From Narthecium ossifragum (taxonomy: Eukaryota; Streptophyta; Magnoliopsida; Dioscoreales; Nartheciaceae), in contig OY986965.1 of the NCBI GenBank assembly GCA_963920575.1, positions 21,023,047 to 21,087,046 of the forward strand: 64,000 bases of DNA, in the 5' to 3' direction. Shown here in pieces: positions 21,601 to 32,700 of this stretch (positions within the stretch are counted from its first letter, which is position 1; each line of letters begins with the position of its first letter). Under the pieces are notes generated by a model. The model had not been told where the DNA came from. It made no database searches and saw only the letters and a list, made by a program, of their open reading frames with translations. The position numbers and the translations under genes are program-made.

Positions 21601-21700
21601 TTTTTTTTCAAACATGATGGGATAGAGATGAGTATCACATGTGAGAAAGGGCACGTTGGAATTTGTATAATTCGATGCTATGTTTTGTAAAAGGCGAGGC
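21601..21700 (-). repeat. Right inverted arm, outer part
   Basis: This matches the reverse complement of 1640-1745 (CAAACATGATxGGATAGA, GAGAAAxGGCACG, GAAATTTGTATA). It marks the likely right end of the long-TIR transposon, close upstream of the reductase gene. Confidence 0.5.
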
Positions 21701-21994
21701 CGTTCACCTGTCTATTACAGACGAAGCATAGGAGCTCACCCAATCATCACACTCCACTTGTCAGCTAAGCACATCCCCCACCGCGGCCTTTTGATTTGGC
21801 AGTCCGTTAATCTCCGCTTTTCCTGCAGCACACCATAATCAAAGGAAAGAGTTCCCTGTGGTCTACGAACTGTGGTCCCTGTGGTCTACGAACTGTGTAC
21901 GTGGCTTGCTACTATTGGCTAGAATGTTGACAATAACCATCGAATCGAGCAAAGCCTCTCTGATCATGGTTGTAGTACTAGTAGCAGGTAAAGT

Positions 21995-22043
<49 letters not shown>

Positions 22044-22047
22044 AGAG
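21701..22047 (+). promoter_or_regulatory. Upstream region and leader of reductase gene
   Basis: Only about 350 bases separate the transposon arm from the start codon, so this holds whatever promoter remains. A 23-base direct duplication (CCCTGTGGTCTACGAACTGTG twice) lies at 21853-21897. A (GA)n tract at 21998-22035 sits just before the ATG; such tracts in plant leaders can bind GAGA-binding (BPC) factors, though that is inference. No clear TATA box was recognised. Confidence 0.4.
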
Positions 22048-22959
22048 ATGGCGGCGCCGGAAAGCAGGCCGGCGATCAAAGTGGCGGCGATATGCGGGTC
22101 TCTCCGCAAGGCCTCGACCAACAGAGGCCTCATTCGCTGCGGTAAAAAGCTTGATTAGCTAATAGCTATCGATTTCCATGCCAGTGATCCTAGCCAGTTC
22201 GTTTCCTTGATATCTCACTCCTCTTGGTTTCAATTTCTCCATAGCTATGGAGCTCTGCAATGAGTCTATTACTGGGCTAGAGATAGAGCATTTGGACATC
22301 GAGCCCCTCCCGTTATTGAACACCGATCTCGAGGCCGACGGCAAGTATCCTCCGGCGGTGGAGGCGTTCCGGCGAAAGATCTCGGAGGCCGACGCCGTGT
22401 TGTTTGCATCGCCGGAGTACAACTAGTCACTCACAGGTAGTAATTATACAACTAAAACATACATGCTTCCCTTTAATTAGCAACCAAACTGGATTCAATT
22501 TAAGTTAGCATATCATGTACTCCCATTTTGGATTCACATGTTAATCTTGGGTTGAAAACATGGAAATAATGATGTTAATATTAACCATAGAAACGAATTA
22601 CCTGTAATTATCATAGAATTGTTCTTTGTTCATGATTCTTTTTGTTCGTTTCAGCTCCTCTGAAGAATGCTATTGATTGGGGCTCCAGGCCACCCAATGT
22701 CTGGGCTGATAAGACTGCGGCGATAGTTAGCGCCGCCGGTGGATCGGAAGGGAAGCGGTCGCAGTATCATCTCCGGCAGGTCGGAGTTTTTCTAGATCTC
22801 CATTTCATCAACAAGCCCGAATTGTTCGTCGGTAGACGGAGTCTTCCAGAGAAGTTTTATAGAGAAGGGAATGTGGTTGACTTGGACACTAAAGAGCAGT
22901 TGAAGCAGCTCCTCTTGTCACTCCAGGCTTTCACATACAGATTACAAAAAAAACCTTGA
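22048..22959 (+). pseudogene. NQR: NADPH-dependent FMN reductase / quinone reductase (NQR-type), interrupted by stop
   Basis: Three exons: 22048-22141, 22245-22436 and 22655-22959, all with GT-AG introns. Spliced length is 591 nt, an exact multiple of three, giving 196 residues, normal for this flavodoxin-fold family. Conserved parts are the N-terminal strand and FMN phosphate loop VAAICGSLRKAS, the SPEYN flavin motif, TAPLKNAIDW, RPPNVWADK, a Gly-rich segment and SQYHLRQ, then DLHFINKPE and a C-terminal helix. The family reduces quinones with NAD(P)H and FMN in the cytosol, avoiding semiquinone radicals. Oddity: codon 92 (22424-22426), usually Tyr in SPEYNYS, is TAG, so translation would stop after 91 residues, losing half the fold. 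No other damage is seen. It is a very young pseudogene, an allele, or a sequencing error. Confidence 0.88.
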
Positions 22960-23183
22960 GGTCCTGGAAAATTGAAAGCTTTAAATTCCTTGAATTAAAC
23001 TATATATTGTGTGTTCTAGTTCATAAATTTCTACTAATATACTTGGTATTGCCAACTTTGTGAGTCTCTTGTATTATTCATGAGTAGGGGATTAATTGTT
23101 AAATCATCAATTGTCGCAAGAGATGAAATTGATCGGGGATTGTAAATTAAATTACTTAAATTAATGGAATCAGAATTTTGCTA
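22960..23183 (+). other. Likely 3' UTR and spacer of reductase gene
   Basis: AT-rich, with no ORF. AATTAAACTATATATTG near 22995 and TTGTATTATTCATGAG near 23068 are plausible polyadenylation-type sequence, but no canonical AATAAA was found. Confidence 0.35.
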
Positions 23184-23415
23184 TCTATCTATATAAGACA
23201 GGGTTTTACTTACATCGGATGGCCTATAAGAGTTTAGAAGATTTATATCTGGTGGTTTAGAGTTACTCCCATCACACGAACTTAGTTATTTCTAAAAATA
23301 ACTGAATTCATTCGTATATGAAAAGTTGGGTGTGGTGGTGGTGGTTACGGAAGAGAGATAATGAGAGAGGTGGATGTGATTGGCAAACCGTGCAATTTGC
23401 ACGGGGATCCGCTAG
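23184..23415 (+). mobile_element. Short Helitron-like element
   Basis: It ends in CTAG (23412-23415) followed by T. Seven bases upstream is a perfect 7-bp-stem hairpin, CCGTGCA-ATT-TGCACGG (23388-23404). This hairpin plus CTRR arrangement is the signature of a Helitron 3' end. The 5' end is taken at TCTATCTATATAAGAC after an A; Helitrons begin with TC and insert between A and T. It is about 230 bp and non-coding, so non-autonomous. Confidence 0.65.
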
Positions 23416-23589
23416 TCTATTATATAAGATACAGTGTATTATATCATGCGGTTAAGGACGCCCGATCCAAATTATGTCCGGATATATCAAGTAATGAGGG
23501 TGATGGTTATCAGATGGTTAGGAGAGACAGAAAGGAGTAGCGGGGGATGGTGGTTACCCTTGCCATGTGGCAAGGGGGACCCACCTAGT
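23416..23589 (+). mobile_element. Second Helitron-like end, abutting the first
   Basis: This starts TCTATTATATAAGATAC directly after the CTAG of the first and ends with its own hairpin CCTTGCC-ATGT-GGCAAGG (23559-23576) and CTAG (23586-23589) followed by T. A piece of it (GGTTATCxGATGGTTAGGAGA) is repeated at 25875-25905. Confidence 0.55.
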
Positions 23590-24479
23590 TACTCATAAGG
23601 TGGCTAATAGATTCTACATGGGCCAATCAGCACCTGCCATGTAATCTCGTCATAGATCCGAGCAATTGGACATGCGTTTTTGATTTAGGAGGGGTAGTTG
23701 CAATGAATGCCGCATAGGATTGAGGATCATTTGGTCTCCGCATGACTATCTTTCTAATAGATGTTTTAATTTCTAAAATTAGGGCTATTTTCTATTGTCG
23801 AAATTGTGCCTTTCAAAGTCTTAATCGTTTGTCTATTTCGTAATAATTTTTGTTTTGGGGTTTGGAATTAGTCATCGTCTAAAATGATTATATGAAAGTG
23901 TTAATAATACGAGTATACATCTCGTATCTCGCCTTAGATCAACTCACATATGGTAAGGGGTGATTTAGGGTTCCTAGGTTTAGGGTTCCGGCTAAGGCAG
24001 GGGAAGGATCTAGGTTTTTTAGGAAGGAGAAGGTTTGGATGGCTGGGATTAGATCTAGGGTTGGATCTAGGGCTTGGTTAATGGGTGGTTGGGTTTACAA
24101 AGGGTGATTCTTATTGGCCGATTCTAGAGAGAGAAATAAGTAGGTTAAAGAGAGATCGGGAGGGAAGACTAACAAGGTAGGAGAGAGAAAACGAGATTCT
24201 AGAGAGAGAAAGAAGGGTACGGCTTGGAGAGGGAAGGAGATTGGATTGGACAAGCTCTTTGGATAAGGGAGCTCCTAATGGATGGTTGAGATTAGCTAGA
24301 GGAGTTAGAGATCGGATGAACTATGGATACGTAGAATTTGGCAGGGAAGGAAGAGTTGGAAGAAGATAGAGAAGACGAAGGGAGAGTCAAGAGAAGTACC
24401 CAGCGAAGGCGAATCGGCTGCGCAGAAGTGATCGACGAAGAAGAAGATGGATCGATAGATGTCGGTTGAAAAGAACTCT
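23590..24479. other. Repeat-derived spacer, no gene seen
   Basis: No ORF of interest. GATTCTAGAGAGAGAAA occurs twice (near 24121 and 24191), and the stretch 24050-24450 is purine-rich. Probably degraded transposon sequence. Confidence 0.3.
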
Positions 24480-25530
24480 TGGGAAAGAGATCACAACCTT
24501 TGGATAGTTCCTGATGGAGAACTAACCCTTGAATGATCCTAGCTAGATGCATGATTAAGCCATTACTTTATGAGAAGCTACTTCTAAACTACTCTCTACT
24601 TTATTCATAAACTCAAGCATATGAAAATACAAAGCTATGGAGGTCCTTATATAGAGGTCCCACATAGTCCTAGTTCTACTTCAATTCCTACTAAGATATC
24701 AATGGGGTGGGTTACGCGAGTTCCCGCCCCGACCCGCCCCTAATAGTATGGGTTTGAGGTAAGCCTAAATGGGTTTGGAGCGGGTACGGGTAAATCAAGT
24801 TAAACCCGAATGGATTTGGGACGGGTTTGAGTTTAGGCTTAAAAAACCTATATATATTTACTTAAATACTTGTGCTATATATATGTACAATTAAGCATTA
24901 TAGGAATGCATCATATAAACATTCCGACTTCCCGATCCCTCTACCTTTTATACTCTACCAATGTTTCTTTTCTTAAAATTAAAACTCTATCTATATGTTG
25001 GAGATGAAGATGAGGATTTTCTTTTTTATATATAATATGTGATTTTTCAATTTTCATATTATATTTTGTAGTGTTTCCAATGACATTATATGAGGTTGGG
25101 CGAGGATGGGTTATGTGGGTTGAATTTTAAACGGGGATGGGATGGGGCATACAAAACCCGCATGGATTTGGGATGGATTTGGGGGTGCGTTTTTTTTTAT
25201 ATGAGATGGGTTTGGGATTATGCTCACCCATTCCAAACCCGCCCCGCTACCATCCCTAGATATCCCCTTGCTTAATGAGCAAGTAATAGGATTCTCCTAC
25301 TATGACTCAAACTATACTTAAATAGGACTCATAATTAATTTCTAACAACTTGTAGCCAACTAGGAAAGCAGATAACCACTAGAACTCAATTAAATATAAA
25401 AAACTAATAATAAGTCATAATTAAATACTCTAGTTTGAATCAGGGAAGTCCAAGTTAAATTAGGAAAGAGGTTAAACCCGTTTGGGTCCTCTTCTGGGCG
25501 CGGTTCCAATTGGTCGGGTCAGATCAACTC
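24480..25530 (-). mobile_element. Degraded LTR-like remnant, minus strand
   Basis: The reverse strand has a TATA-like CTATATAAGG (about 24650) within a phrase resembling LTR promoters, followed by AT-rich sequence on both sides of an inserted hAT-like unit. No LTR ends were found. The assignment is weak and rests on overall look only. Confidence 0.3.
24701..25257 (-). mobile_element. hAT-like non-autonomous element, target repeat agatatc
   Basis: A 557-bp unit flanked by agatatc at 24694-24700 and 25258-25264. On the minus strand it opens AGGGATGGTAGCGGGGCGGG, like the GGGATGG-type ends of many plant hAT elements, and GGGTTTGGG-type phrases recur within 25130-25245 and 24750-24840. hAT duplications are usually 8 bp; seven are exact here. 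No transposase. Confidence 0.55.
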
Positions 25531-25822
25531 ATATCAGTTAACCACTATCTTGAAATTTTATGCTAGAATTAATGAGCTTAATGAGGCAGACACTTATTGA
25601 CTCAACCAATGTAATTGTTTTTTTTTTCAGAATTATGTCATCTAATATTATATCAACCAACATACTTACATATCCAGGGAGAAAAATATAGTTGAACACA
25701 TGAATAGGCCAATGGTTGACAAGTTTTCATAATGAAGCATACATGCATATTGACTCGGCAAATCTACTTTTTTTTTTTTTTTCAAAATTATGTCATCAAA
25801 TAAGATATCAATCATCCTTATG

Positions 25823-25928
25823 TTCGGATATATCAGGCGATCGAGATGAAATCACGTGGAAGAAAGTAATGGGGTGTGGTGGTTATCGGATGGTTAGGAG
25901 ACACCGAGAGGAGTAGTGGGGGATAGTG
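25823..25928 (+). repeat. Fragment of the Helitron-like family
   Basis: GGATATATCAGGCGATCGAG through GGATGGTTAGGAGACACCGAG and GAGTAGTGGGGGATAGTG parallels 23480-23550. The hairpin and CTAG end are missing. Confidence 0.45.
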
Positions 25929-26218
25929 CAATTATATTTAATGAAAATTTATTTCTTTTATTAATACTACCAAGTCAGTTTAGTAAGAAAAAAGATTAAT
26001 TACACATATGCCACTCAAAAGATCCTATTTTACGCATGTACACTATGTTTTTCATATTTACATATTCGCACCAAATTGATTAAATACGCTCACATATGCC
26101 ATTGTGGTTACTTTCCATGGAATATTCGTGAAATTTACCATTTGACAGCGATAACTTGTACCGGTGTGAGAATGATTTACTTAAAATACTCTCACTTCTC
26201 TTAGGTATGTAGGCTTAA
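25929..26218. other. AT-rich spacer, nothing recognised
   Basis: No ORF, repeat or regulatory motif that I can support. It ends in the TAA target site of the next element. Confidence 0.4.
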
Positions 26219-27045
26219 GGGCATGTTTGGCTGCACAAGAGTGGTTGGATTGGATTGACTCTTTGAAGTGTTGACTTCTAAAAACTGGTTGGACTAGAGT
26301 GACTTGTCAGTTTTTGCTGTTTGGTTGGTGCTTGGAGTGAAAGCTGAGTTTACTGACTTTTAGATTTTTTACTGTTTGGTTGGTGTTGGAGTGGATAGTG
26401 AGTTGACAGACTTTTGAAGTTTCTTGTGTTTGGTTGGTGTTGAAAGTGAGGGTATGGTCACCCCCACAGGAGTTGGTGAGCTTAAACTCTTGATTTCAAC
26501 TCTCAACAAAAACATATCATTTATTTTCCTCATTTATTGCCTTTTATTTATTACCTTAGCCATGCCAAATTTGAACTTTTTGGCTAGAACTATGTAAGTT
26601 TATAATATCCATATTTATTACCTTTAATAAGAATGACTTTACGCCGTTTATACTATCCATATTTTTGAATTTTTGAATATATCTTTATTTTTTTGGCTAG
26701 AATTGTGCGAGTGTATATGAAGGCACAGTGCGTTCATGCTAATTTCTTACTGTTAGTGACACCTTAATGCTTCCCGTTGGAAAGTATGCATATGCTGCTT
26801 GAAGACATGAAAGAGCATAGTGACAGTTATACTTGCAAATTGATCTTGTTGAACTTTTAGCCACTGAAAATGAAGGGTATGGAATATAGGACAACCAAAT
26901 GTTACTACAATATTAATTGGTTACATCCGGAGAAGATTACCTTCAATCCTAGAAAGTAAAACTATGTACAAGCTGAGAGCATATGATTAGAAACCAAGGA
27001 TTAGTAATACAATGGATTTCTATACATGGGATTGACAAAAAGCAT

Positions 27046-27144
27046 TCAAAGCATCTTGGTCTTGAATTCTTCGAAGCTGTGCACACCATCTCCATCAAGA
27101 TCAAATCTGCAAGTCATGTTCCCTTCGCCTTCCATGATGCACAT
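27046..27144 (-). pseudogene. Captured EF-hand fragment, calmodulin-like
   Basis: A 32-codon frame ends in a natural-looking stop. It contains FDLDGDGVHSFEEFKTKML, a canonical EF-hand: loop ligands D, D, D at positions 1, 3, 5, Gly at 6, a hydrophobic residue near 8-10 and Glu at 12. It resembles the last EF-hand of a calmodulin-like protein, a Ca2+ sensor. The frame stays open upstream for a few codons (HALG before the Met). It lies inside the PIF/Harbinger-like element, so it is most likely a captured exon. No partner exon was found nearby; the fragment alone would not make a working sensor. Confidence 0.6.
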
Positions 27145-27309
27145 CCCAAGTGCATGAATTAGAAATCTTCATGCCTACAGTATGAAAATATTCATCTTGC
27201 ATTGACTCAGAAAATATTCATCATTGTCCTCGATAGTACAGCGGCAACTGGTTGCCAAATAAAATAGGCCTCCAAACCACCAAGCCATGCTTCATCCATT
27301 TACAAAATC

Positions 27310-27790
27310 AGCTACATATCATTCAGTTCTCATAGGCAATTGATTGCCAATTTAATTGGCCCTCCAAAATTGCCTAAATTTACATCATCATCTCCCCCCA
27401 TAAAAAATCAAATTTATACCCAGCCATGCCAAATCTGAATTCAGCTAAACCCAAAAAAAACCAACTCCAAATCAGCCAACATAGGTGTATATCAGCAATG
27501 AGCATCACATATACAAAACCAACTACATATCATTCAGTTCTCATAGGCAATTGGTTGCCAATTTAATTGGCCCTCCAAAATTGCCTAAATTTTCATCACC
27601 TCCCCCATAAAAAATCAAAGTCATACCCAGCAATGCCAAATCCGAACTCAGCTAACCCAAAAAAAAAACCAACTCCAAATCAGCCAACATAGGTGTATAT
27701 CATCAATGAGCATCACATGGAATAAAACCAGCTACATTTATTCAGTTTTCATAGGCAATTGGTTGCCAATTTAACTGGCCGTCCAAATAG
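27310..27790. repeat. Tandem repeat, unit about 210 bp, 2.3 copies
   Basis: Units begin near 27314, 27530 and 27735 with TTCAGTTxTCATAGGCAATTG and include CCAACTCCAAATCAGCCAAC. Copies differ by a few bases and small indels. Confidence 0.8.
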
Positions 27791-28129
27791 TTTACATTCT
27801 AAGGCAGATATAAATTAACATTCTTAAACATTGCAGCAACCCAAAGTATACCATATGGTATATATTACATTCTAAGGTAGATATAATATTCACAGATTAA
27901 GCTGCCAATATACTCGGAAAACACATAGCTGCAATATACTCGGAAAACACAGATCACAAGCTGCCAATATACTATGATGAATATAATAAACTGTCAACCT
28001 TCAATAACTAGGATGAATGCAAAAATAACACAAGCAACACAGCTAGGATGAATGCAAAATTGGATTCCATAGAGACATGGAGAGGAATCAAATTGGCAAA
28101 TCTGAACATATAGAGTAGAATGCATAATC

Positions 28130-28600
28130 ATAGCCATATACCCAAAAAATGGAGCAAATCGACAAATCTAAACATATTAGAACCTCTCTTGACATGGAGA
28201 GGGATCAAACAAAGCAACTGTAAAAAAAAAATCGAAGGGAAAAGAAGGGTCGAGGGTAGCATCACCAAAAAATGGAGCAAATCGACAAATCTAAACATAT
28301 TAGAACCTCTCTTGACATGGAGAGGGATCAAACAAAGCAACTTTAAAAAAAATAAATCGAAAGGAAAAGAAGGAACCCTAGCTCGATATCTCGACAGACA
28401 ACCAAGTCGATCCACCATCCTAGGGCGAGAGAGACGCTTGGAGACGGCCGCAGGAGGGAGGAGGTGAAGGGTGGTGACGAGAAGGAGCCCTAGCTCGATA
28501 TCTCGACGGACAACCAGGCCGATCCACCACCCTAGGGCGAGAGAGACGCTCGGAGACGGCCGCAGGAGAGAGGAGGCGAAGGGTGGTGACGAGAAGTAAC
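28130..28600. repeat. Two adjacent tandem duplications
   Basis: 28143-28250 repeats at 28266-28375 (AAAAATGGAGCAAATCGACA). 28378-28480 repeats at 28488-28590 (CTAGCTCGATATCTCGACxG). They create long but meaningless frames on both strands. Confidence 0.85.
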
Positions 28601-28870
28601 CTGGCCCGATATCCAGTTCAAGTGGGTGGAGTAGTTGGCATTTAATTGATGGATAAGGATGAACAGTTGGCATTTAATTTTAACTACAGCCACTTCACTC
28701 AAACAACTCTGGCGTTTTTAGGGCTGGAGTCAAAATGCTCAACTGGACTCTTTTTGTCCAATGAGTTCCGGCACTTCACCGAGTTCTTGACCGAACCAAA
28801 CACAGGCAAGTGAAAGGAGTACAACTAGTTCCCCCACTTTGTGCCCACTTTTCTCTAACCAAACACGCCC

Positions 28871-29381
28871 TAAGAACCACTGATAGTCGGTAACTTAGCC
28901 GTATCTGATTGCTTTTATACCTTACTTAAGTTAAGATAATCGATACTCAAGTTATTATTTATACATGAATCTCTCAAGAAAAAGAAGGTGATTGAACTTT
29001 TTGAAAAAAAAGTATTTATTTATTTTAGACCTTAAAAAAGTGAGTGGAAAAAATAACTTATCAAGTGTTAAAAACAAGGGGTAATCGGCCAAAGCCCCAA
29101 CTCTGCCCCCTCTTTATCCAAAACCCTAGCATCTTTGTCAAAAACTCCAGTCACACTTTTTTTTGGGTAAATAAGCCAAAATCGAGCGAAAAAGACCAAA
29201 ATACCGTTTCCTATTTTTTTTCTTTTTTCCCACCCTTTTCTCTCTCCTCTCTCCTTTGGCGGGCTTAACTTCCCCGGCGGCTTCGCCACGCCATTGCTCC
29301 ACCTGTAGCTGCCACCGCAACCACTCACCAACCATCTGTCCATCCCCCTCATTCCCGGCTACCCCGATGACTCACGACCCA
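28871..29381. other. Transposon-like spacer, no gene
   Basis: AT-rich, then a C/T-rich stretch 29225-29350. It is the left flank of the solo LTR inserted at 29382; the flank resumes at 35927. Small frames on both strands lack recognisable domains. Confidence 0.35.
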
Positions 29382-29756
29382 TGTGAGGACCTGCCCCTCT
29401 ACTCCTGGGTCGACTAGCTGGGTCGGGCCCGTGTCTCGTTTACTTGTTTCGCGTCAAGCGCGTGATCCGGTGGATCGCATTGTTTCTTGGACCGCAAGGG
29501 TAATTTGGTAAATTGCGCATTGTTGATTTGTTTCACACCCACATGTGCACACACTGACCGTGTTTATGACAATATTTGTTTAGAACGGTTAGGTGGACCC
29601 GGGATCGAAAGATCCGGGCTTGGGCTTGTGTTCTAGCCCAAGTCTAGCTTTCTCACTAGAAGGATCGATCATTTGGTGTCAGAAAGTCTTGCATCTTCAT
29701 GAAGGATTGATCATTCTTGAGGAATGATTGATCATTCATAAGTCGGTTCGTCTGTC

Positions 29757-29764
29757 TATAAAAG
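29757..29764 (+). promoter_or_regulatory. TATA box of solo LTR
   Basis: TATAAAAG lies directly downstream of a GATCGATC-type cluster, in the same arrangement as in the LTR at the window start. Confidence 0.5.
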
Positions 29765-32700
29765 AGACACGACCTTCTTCTTCAATCCTTTTGAAATCCG
29801 CCATCCCTGAGCTCAGAGCTGGCTGGATTTGGAAGAGGTTGAAGGCGATCTTTGGCATGGCAACTGGGATTGAAGCTGCATTAATCTAGGTATGGATCCT
29901 AACTACTTGCTTTTTGGTTTTGTGAGGTTTTGAGCTTGTATGTATTTGGTTTGAGTTAATCTTGCTACATGTTCGTTGGGTTTTGGCATACGTACTAGTT
30001 TTGGACTCGTGATCCTTCGTACTACCATATTCTAAGATTTTGTGGGATTTGGTAGAGTTTTCTGATGGTATTTCTCGCCGTCCAGTTACCGAAAAACCTA
30101 ACAGGATCGATCATTGCTGAGGAAGGATCAATCACTCTTGGTGCATCATGCTTAGCCCGAGAAGGATCGATCATCTAGTGAGGATGATCGATCATTTCGC
30201 CTTGGCTTGCATGGGTGAGGTCTCTATTGCGAGGATGATCAATCCTTTCGGAGGAAGGATCGATCACCTTGGGCTTGACAAGGACGGAACCTTCCTATCA
30301 CTAGGAGGATCGATCATTCCCTTTGGAGATGATCGATCCTTTGGGTGAGAAGGAAGTGTTTTCGCTGGGTTTTACCCGCGGGGCTTCGCGTATGCGGTTT
30401 TTCTTTATCGCTTTATAAACTGGTACATATCCTTGAGTATGTTAGCCCCATAATGAGGGGTAGTGGTGAACCGGGAGAGTGACGACTGGCGGGATGTATA
30501 GATAGCATGTTGTACTGTTAGTCTTGTTTGTCGGGGTTGCTTCCCGTAACATGCTGTCTTTTGATGGGCTGGCTGCAGTCGATGGGGCTACCATTGCATC
30601 AGCTCCTTGGCTTGTTTTACTGTTCACCAGCCCGGGCCGGCAAGGTGCCGAGCCCAGACCTTGTTTATTTAATTGTCACATATGTTACATGCTTATCTGC
30701 TTTCTTGTGTATGTTCATAGCATGTATCTGGTTGTGCATTAGTTGCACAAGGTTAGGGCATGGGCAATCTATGGGTCGTCGTCCCGAGTCTTGGAAGCTC
30801 GGATTTAGCCCTAGGACCGGGGTTGGGTCGCTTGGTCCAGGTTTGAATGGTTGTGTTCAATCGATTTCGAGGATAGGCCTAGATGACTTGAACACTTGTT
30901 GATTGATGATTTTTTACAGGTCGTGTCGACCTAGAGTTGGGTTCTAAGGTGTAGCCGGTGTCCAGTTATGGCGACTTTTGAGTAGAGGGTGTGCCTACTC
31001 AGCGGTGTCATTTCCTACTAGCAGTGCCGGTTCCTGCTTGTAAGTCAGCAGTGTTGATTTCTTGCTTACTGAGCGTGACCCGTCATGTGACCAGTTCTTC
31101 TGGAAGATCATGACCGTGGATCTCAGGGACACGTGGTGGGGTTATGGGGCCCCCGTGTACACCCAGGCCTTGCTAGAGGGCGACACGGTTGCGTTTCCCT
31201 CTTCCTTCTGTGAGTCGTAGTATAGTTTCCCTGTTGAGCTTAGTTGCTCATTCCTACCCGGGCTGCATTTTGCAGGTGCAGGCGTTAGCTCCTCTTCGGT
31301 TGTCGCGCCCCGACCCGCACAGCGCGACCGGGCCGGGGACGCGAGGGGGAACGACCTACTACTACAGCCTCAACTGGCGGAAACAGTTGAGACTAAGGCC
31401 CAGCTGGCGGAAACAGCTGGACAGCACAGAGAAAGAGCGGAAGCGAGCTACTAAACAACAGCTATTAACATTTATTACAAAAACAGTAATAAAAGAGTTA
31501 ACAGAGTTTAGTACAAAAGCCACAAGGGATCACAGTCCCCAAACAGAAGCCGCACCACCCACCGGGGTCTCCGCGAACGCACACACGAACCCATCCTGAC
31601 CCTCAGACATGGTCAGGATCCGGCCCGCTGCCACGAGACGACCGAGGGGGTAACACTGGGACAGAGCGGCCACCTGCACCTGCAACAAACACAGTCCAGG
31701 TAGGCATGAGCAACAGCTCAGCAGGGTCCTACTCTACAACTCCCACACACACAAGGGTAAAGCAACCGGACACACTCTGATGCCAAATACCGAGGCTTGC
31801 CAAGGATCCCACAATCCCATCAATAACCCGAAGGGTTCCTGTCCTAGGTGCGTATCTCCGATAACGCCACTGCTCAGGGGTGGGCAACTCCGACATTCCC
31901 TGACACAGGGTGGACACGACGCAACCAGTAGGACCCCCTTCTCCAAGCGGGATCTCCGCACTTGGCGGAACAACCGAAGTTAAGACTACCATCACTCGGT
32001 ACTCTAAGCAGCAGAGTCAACACCCACCCAACCTATCCTAGCATGTCTAATGCACAGGAAAAAAGGCAGGATAAGTATGATAAAGCTGTAAACAAACAAC
32101 ACAGCAAGGGCACACCTTCGGCCCATTTATACTAAACACTCCCGAGGGTCATGACTCCCTCGGTTCACCACAAAGCGGAAAGGGCATACCGTCAGCCCAT
32201 TTATTCTACACACCTAGGAGGCATCACCCTCCCAGTTCAACCACAAAGCGATGAGCATTCATACATAATTCATTACAGGATAAACCCCGAGGGTAAAACC
32301 GTAAAAAGTCACTTGCATGCGAAGCCCCGCGGGCACAACTCTTGAAAACCCTCTCTGCTACTGAAGGATCGATCCTCACCAAGGGAAGGATCGATCATCC
32401 AAGCAACAGTGAGCTTCCCTCGCTGTCGAGCCAAAGAAGATCGATCATTCCTCCCAGGGAGATCGATCTCTTTGGTGACAGAGGGCACCCTTCCAGTCGC
32501 ACCAGGGAAGATCGATCCTTCCTCCCAGGAAGATCGATCATTCTCGGGATGAAGGGTAACCATGCTTACCCAGGCCCCATGATCGATCTCCTCCCATAAG
32601 AAGATCGATCATGTGCTGGGCGCAGCAAGCCCACACCAGAGGACCGATCCTTCCTCCCAGAAGGATCGATCACCCAAAGATGGGTTCCGGCGTGCTTCCG

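Larger units (their letters stand above)
26219..28870. mobile_element. PIF/Harbinger-like element, TAA target repeat
   Basis: A 2652-bp unit flanked by TAA (26216-26218 and 28871-28873). Its ends are inverted: GGGCATGTTTGGCTGCACAA at the left, and GGGCGTGTTTGGTTAGAGAA at the right read on the minus strand. This GGGCxTGTTTGG terminus with a 3-bp TWA duplication is the PIF/Harbinger pattern. Subterminal TTTGGTTGGTG repeats lie at 26310-26450. No transposase was found, so it is non-autonomous. Inside are an EF-hand coding fragment, about 2.3 copies of a ~210-bp tandem repeat and two tandem duplications near the right end. Confidence 0.7.

Noticed and set aside
28128..28673. 181-codon minus-strand frame
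   Set aside because: It is made of two tandem duplications inside a transposon and has no recognisable domain.
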